NCBI GenBank assembly: GCA_003235465.1
Contig: QJWD01000045.1
Span: 1 to 6,006 of the forward strand
Source of the DNA: Nitrospirota bacterium
GTDB taxonomy: Bacteria; Nitrospinota; Nitrospinia; Nitrospinales; VA-1
Length of the DNA stretch: 6,006 nt
Direction of reading: 5' to 3'
Numbering within the stretch: position 1 is the stretch's first letter; each line of letters begins with the position of its first letter. Made by a program: the position numbers and the translations under genes. The notes beneath the pieces were generated by a model. The model was not told the origin of the DNA. It was given only the letters and a program-made list of their open reading frames with translations, and ran no database searches. This document shows, in pieces, positions 5,736 through 6,006 of this stretch.

Positions 5736-6006
5736 ATGACCATGAGTGACCTGTCAAACGATTTGAAACGCGCCCTCGCCGCCGCCCTGGTGTTGCTGTG
5801 CCTGACCACCCTCCCGCTGGCGGCGGAAGGGAGCAAGCGTTCCGACGACGGCCGCTACATCGACAACGGCGATGAAACCATCACCGACACCCAAACCGGC
5901 CTGATGTGGATGAAAATGGACTCCTACCTGGAATCCGGCCACTGGCTCAACTGGTTCGAGGCCTTCGACTATGTCAAGGACCTGAACCAGCGCGCCTACG
6001 CCGGCC
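5736..6006 (+). CDS. Exported Lcl/DUF1566-domain protein, N-terminal part (partial)
   Basis: An open frame begins at ATG 5736 and runs off the right edge, giving 90 residues. A Sec-type signal peptide is clear: charged start with K11 R12, hydrophobic core about 13-26 (ALAAALVLLCLTTL) and probable cleavage after LPLAA near residue 30. No lipobox is evident. The mature part starts the Lcl C-terminal (DUF1566, PF07603) pattern: RYIDNGDETITDTQTGLMW (40-58), then aromatic W70/W73 and an AFDYVKDLNQ helix leading to AYAG, where the family usually continues toward a DWRLPT motif outside the window. Such proteins are secreted or periplasmic, and their molecular function is poorly defined. GGAAAGG five bases before 5736 supports this start; the in-frame ATG at 5742 is less well placed. 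The 14-base gap to gatB suggests read-through transcription. Confidence 0.82.
   Translation, partial: MTMSDLSNDLKRALAAALVLLCLTTLPLAAEGSKRSDDGRYIDNGDETITDTQTGLMWMKMDSYLESGHWLNWFEAFDYVKDLNQRAYAG

Noticed and set aside
4213..5757. 514-residue open frame on the minus strand
   Set aside because: It lies antisense to the whole of gatB, whose protein is unmistakable. Its product is low-complexity (rich in A, G, H, V, L) with no motif, as expected from a GC-rich shadow frame.

Overview
This is a GC-rich stretch of bacterial chromosome with ordinary, densely packed genes. It looks Gram-negative: a sensor kinase with a large domain between two membrane segments, an exported Lcl/DUF1566 protein, and an SH3-type wall/periplasm-associated protein end. 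The style (SH3_4-type protein, DUF1566 protein, SpoIIAA-like protein, CusS/CusR-like two-component pair, stand-alone gatB) suggests a deltaproteobacterium-like or Nitrospinota-like lineage. That placement is a low-confidence impression, as there is no marker RNA here. I see no mobile element, CRISPR array, tRNA or rRNA.

Layout. Positions 2-253 (+) hold the C-terminal end of a bacterial SH3-domain protein. It converges on, and overlaps by 7 bases, a minus-strand gene cluster that reads from about 2969 down to 247. In transcription order the cluster is: a 68-residue helical protein of unknown function with three regularly spaced cysteines (2969-2763), an OmpR/CusR-type response regulator (2760-2092), a membrane histidine kinase (2089-539), and a SpoIIAA-like (STAS/SEC14-like fold) protein (624-247). 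The first two junctions are both stop-CC-ATG, so the first three genes are almost certainly one translationally coupled operon. The last junction is an unusual 86-base overlap, in which the kinase runs on past its normal catalytic-domain end.

Upstream of the cluster is a small two-helix membrane protein (3298-3044, -) of unknown function. It has its own plausible sigma70 promoter at 3403-3431 (TTGCCT, 17 bp, TATAAT). This promoter lies in a compact divergent region shared with a classical short-chain dehydrogenase/reductase (3442-4182, +). A GC-rich hairpin at the dehydrogenase stop codon overlaps the -35 of a good promoter (TTGACG, 17 bp, TACAAT) that should drive gatB (4285-5721, +), the B subunit of the tRNA-dependent amidotransferase. 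The start of an exported Lcl/DUF1566-domain protein follows 14 bases after gatB and runs off the window.

How they work together. The only clear functional unit is the signalling operon, with sensor, regulator and two small proteins of unknown role at its ends. Its signal and target genes are not visible here. The dehydrogenase, gatB and the DUF1566 gene look like housekeeping or neighbouring genes without an evident shared pathway. I found no striking new defence or mobile system. The most interesting items are the cysteine-bearing small protein leading the two-component operon and the kinase/SpoIIAA-like overlap.
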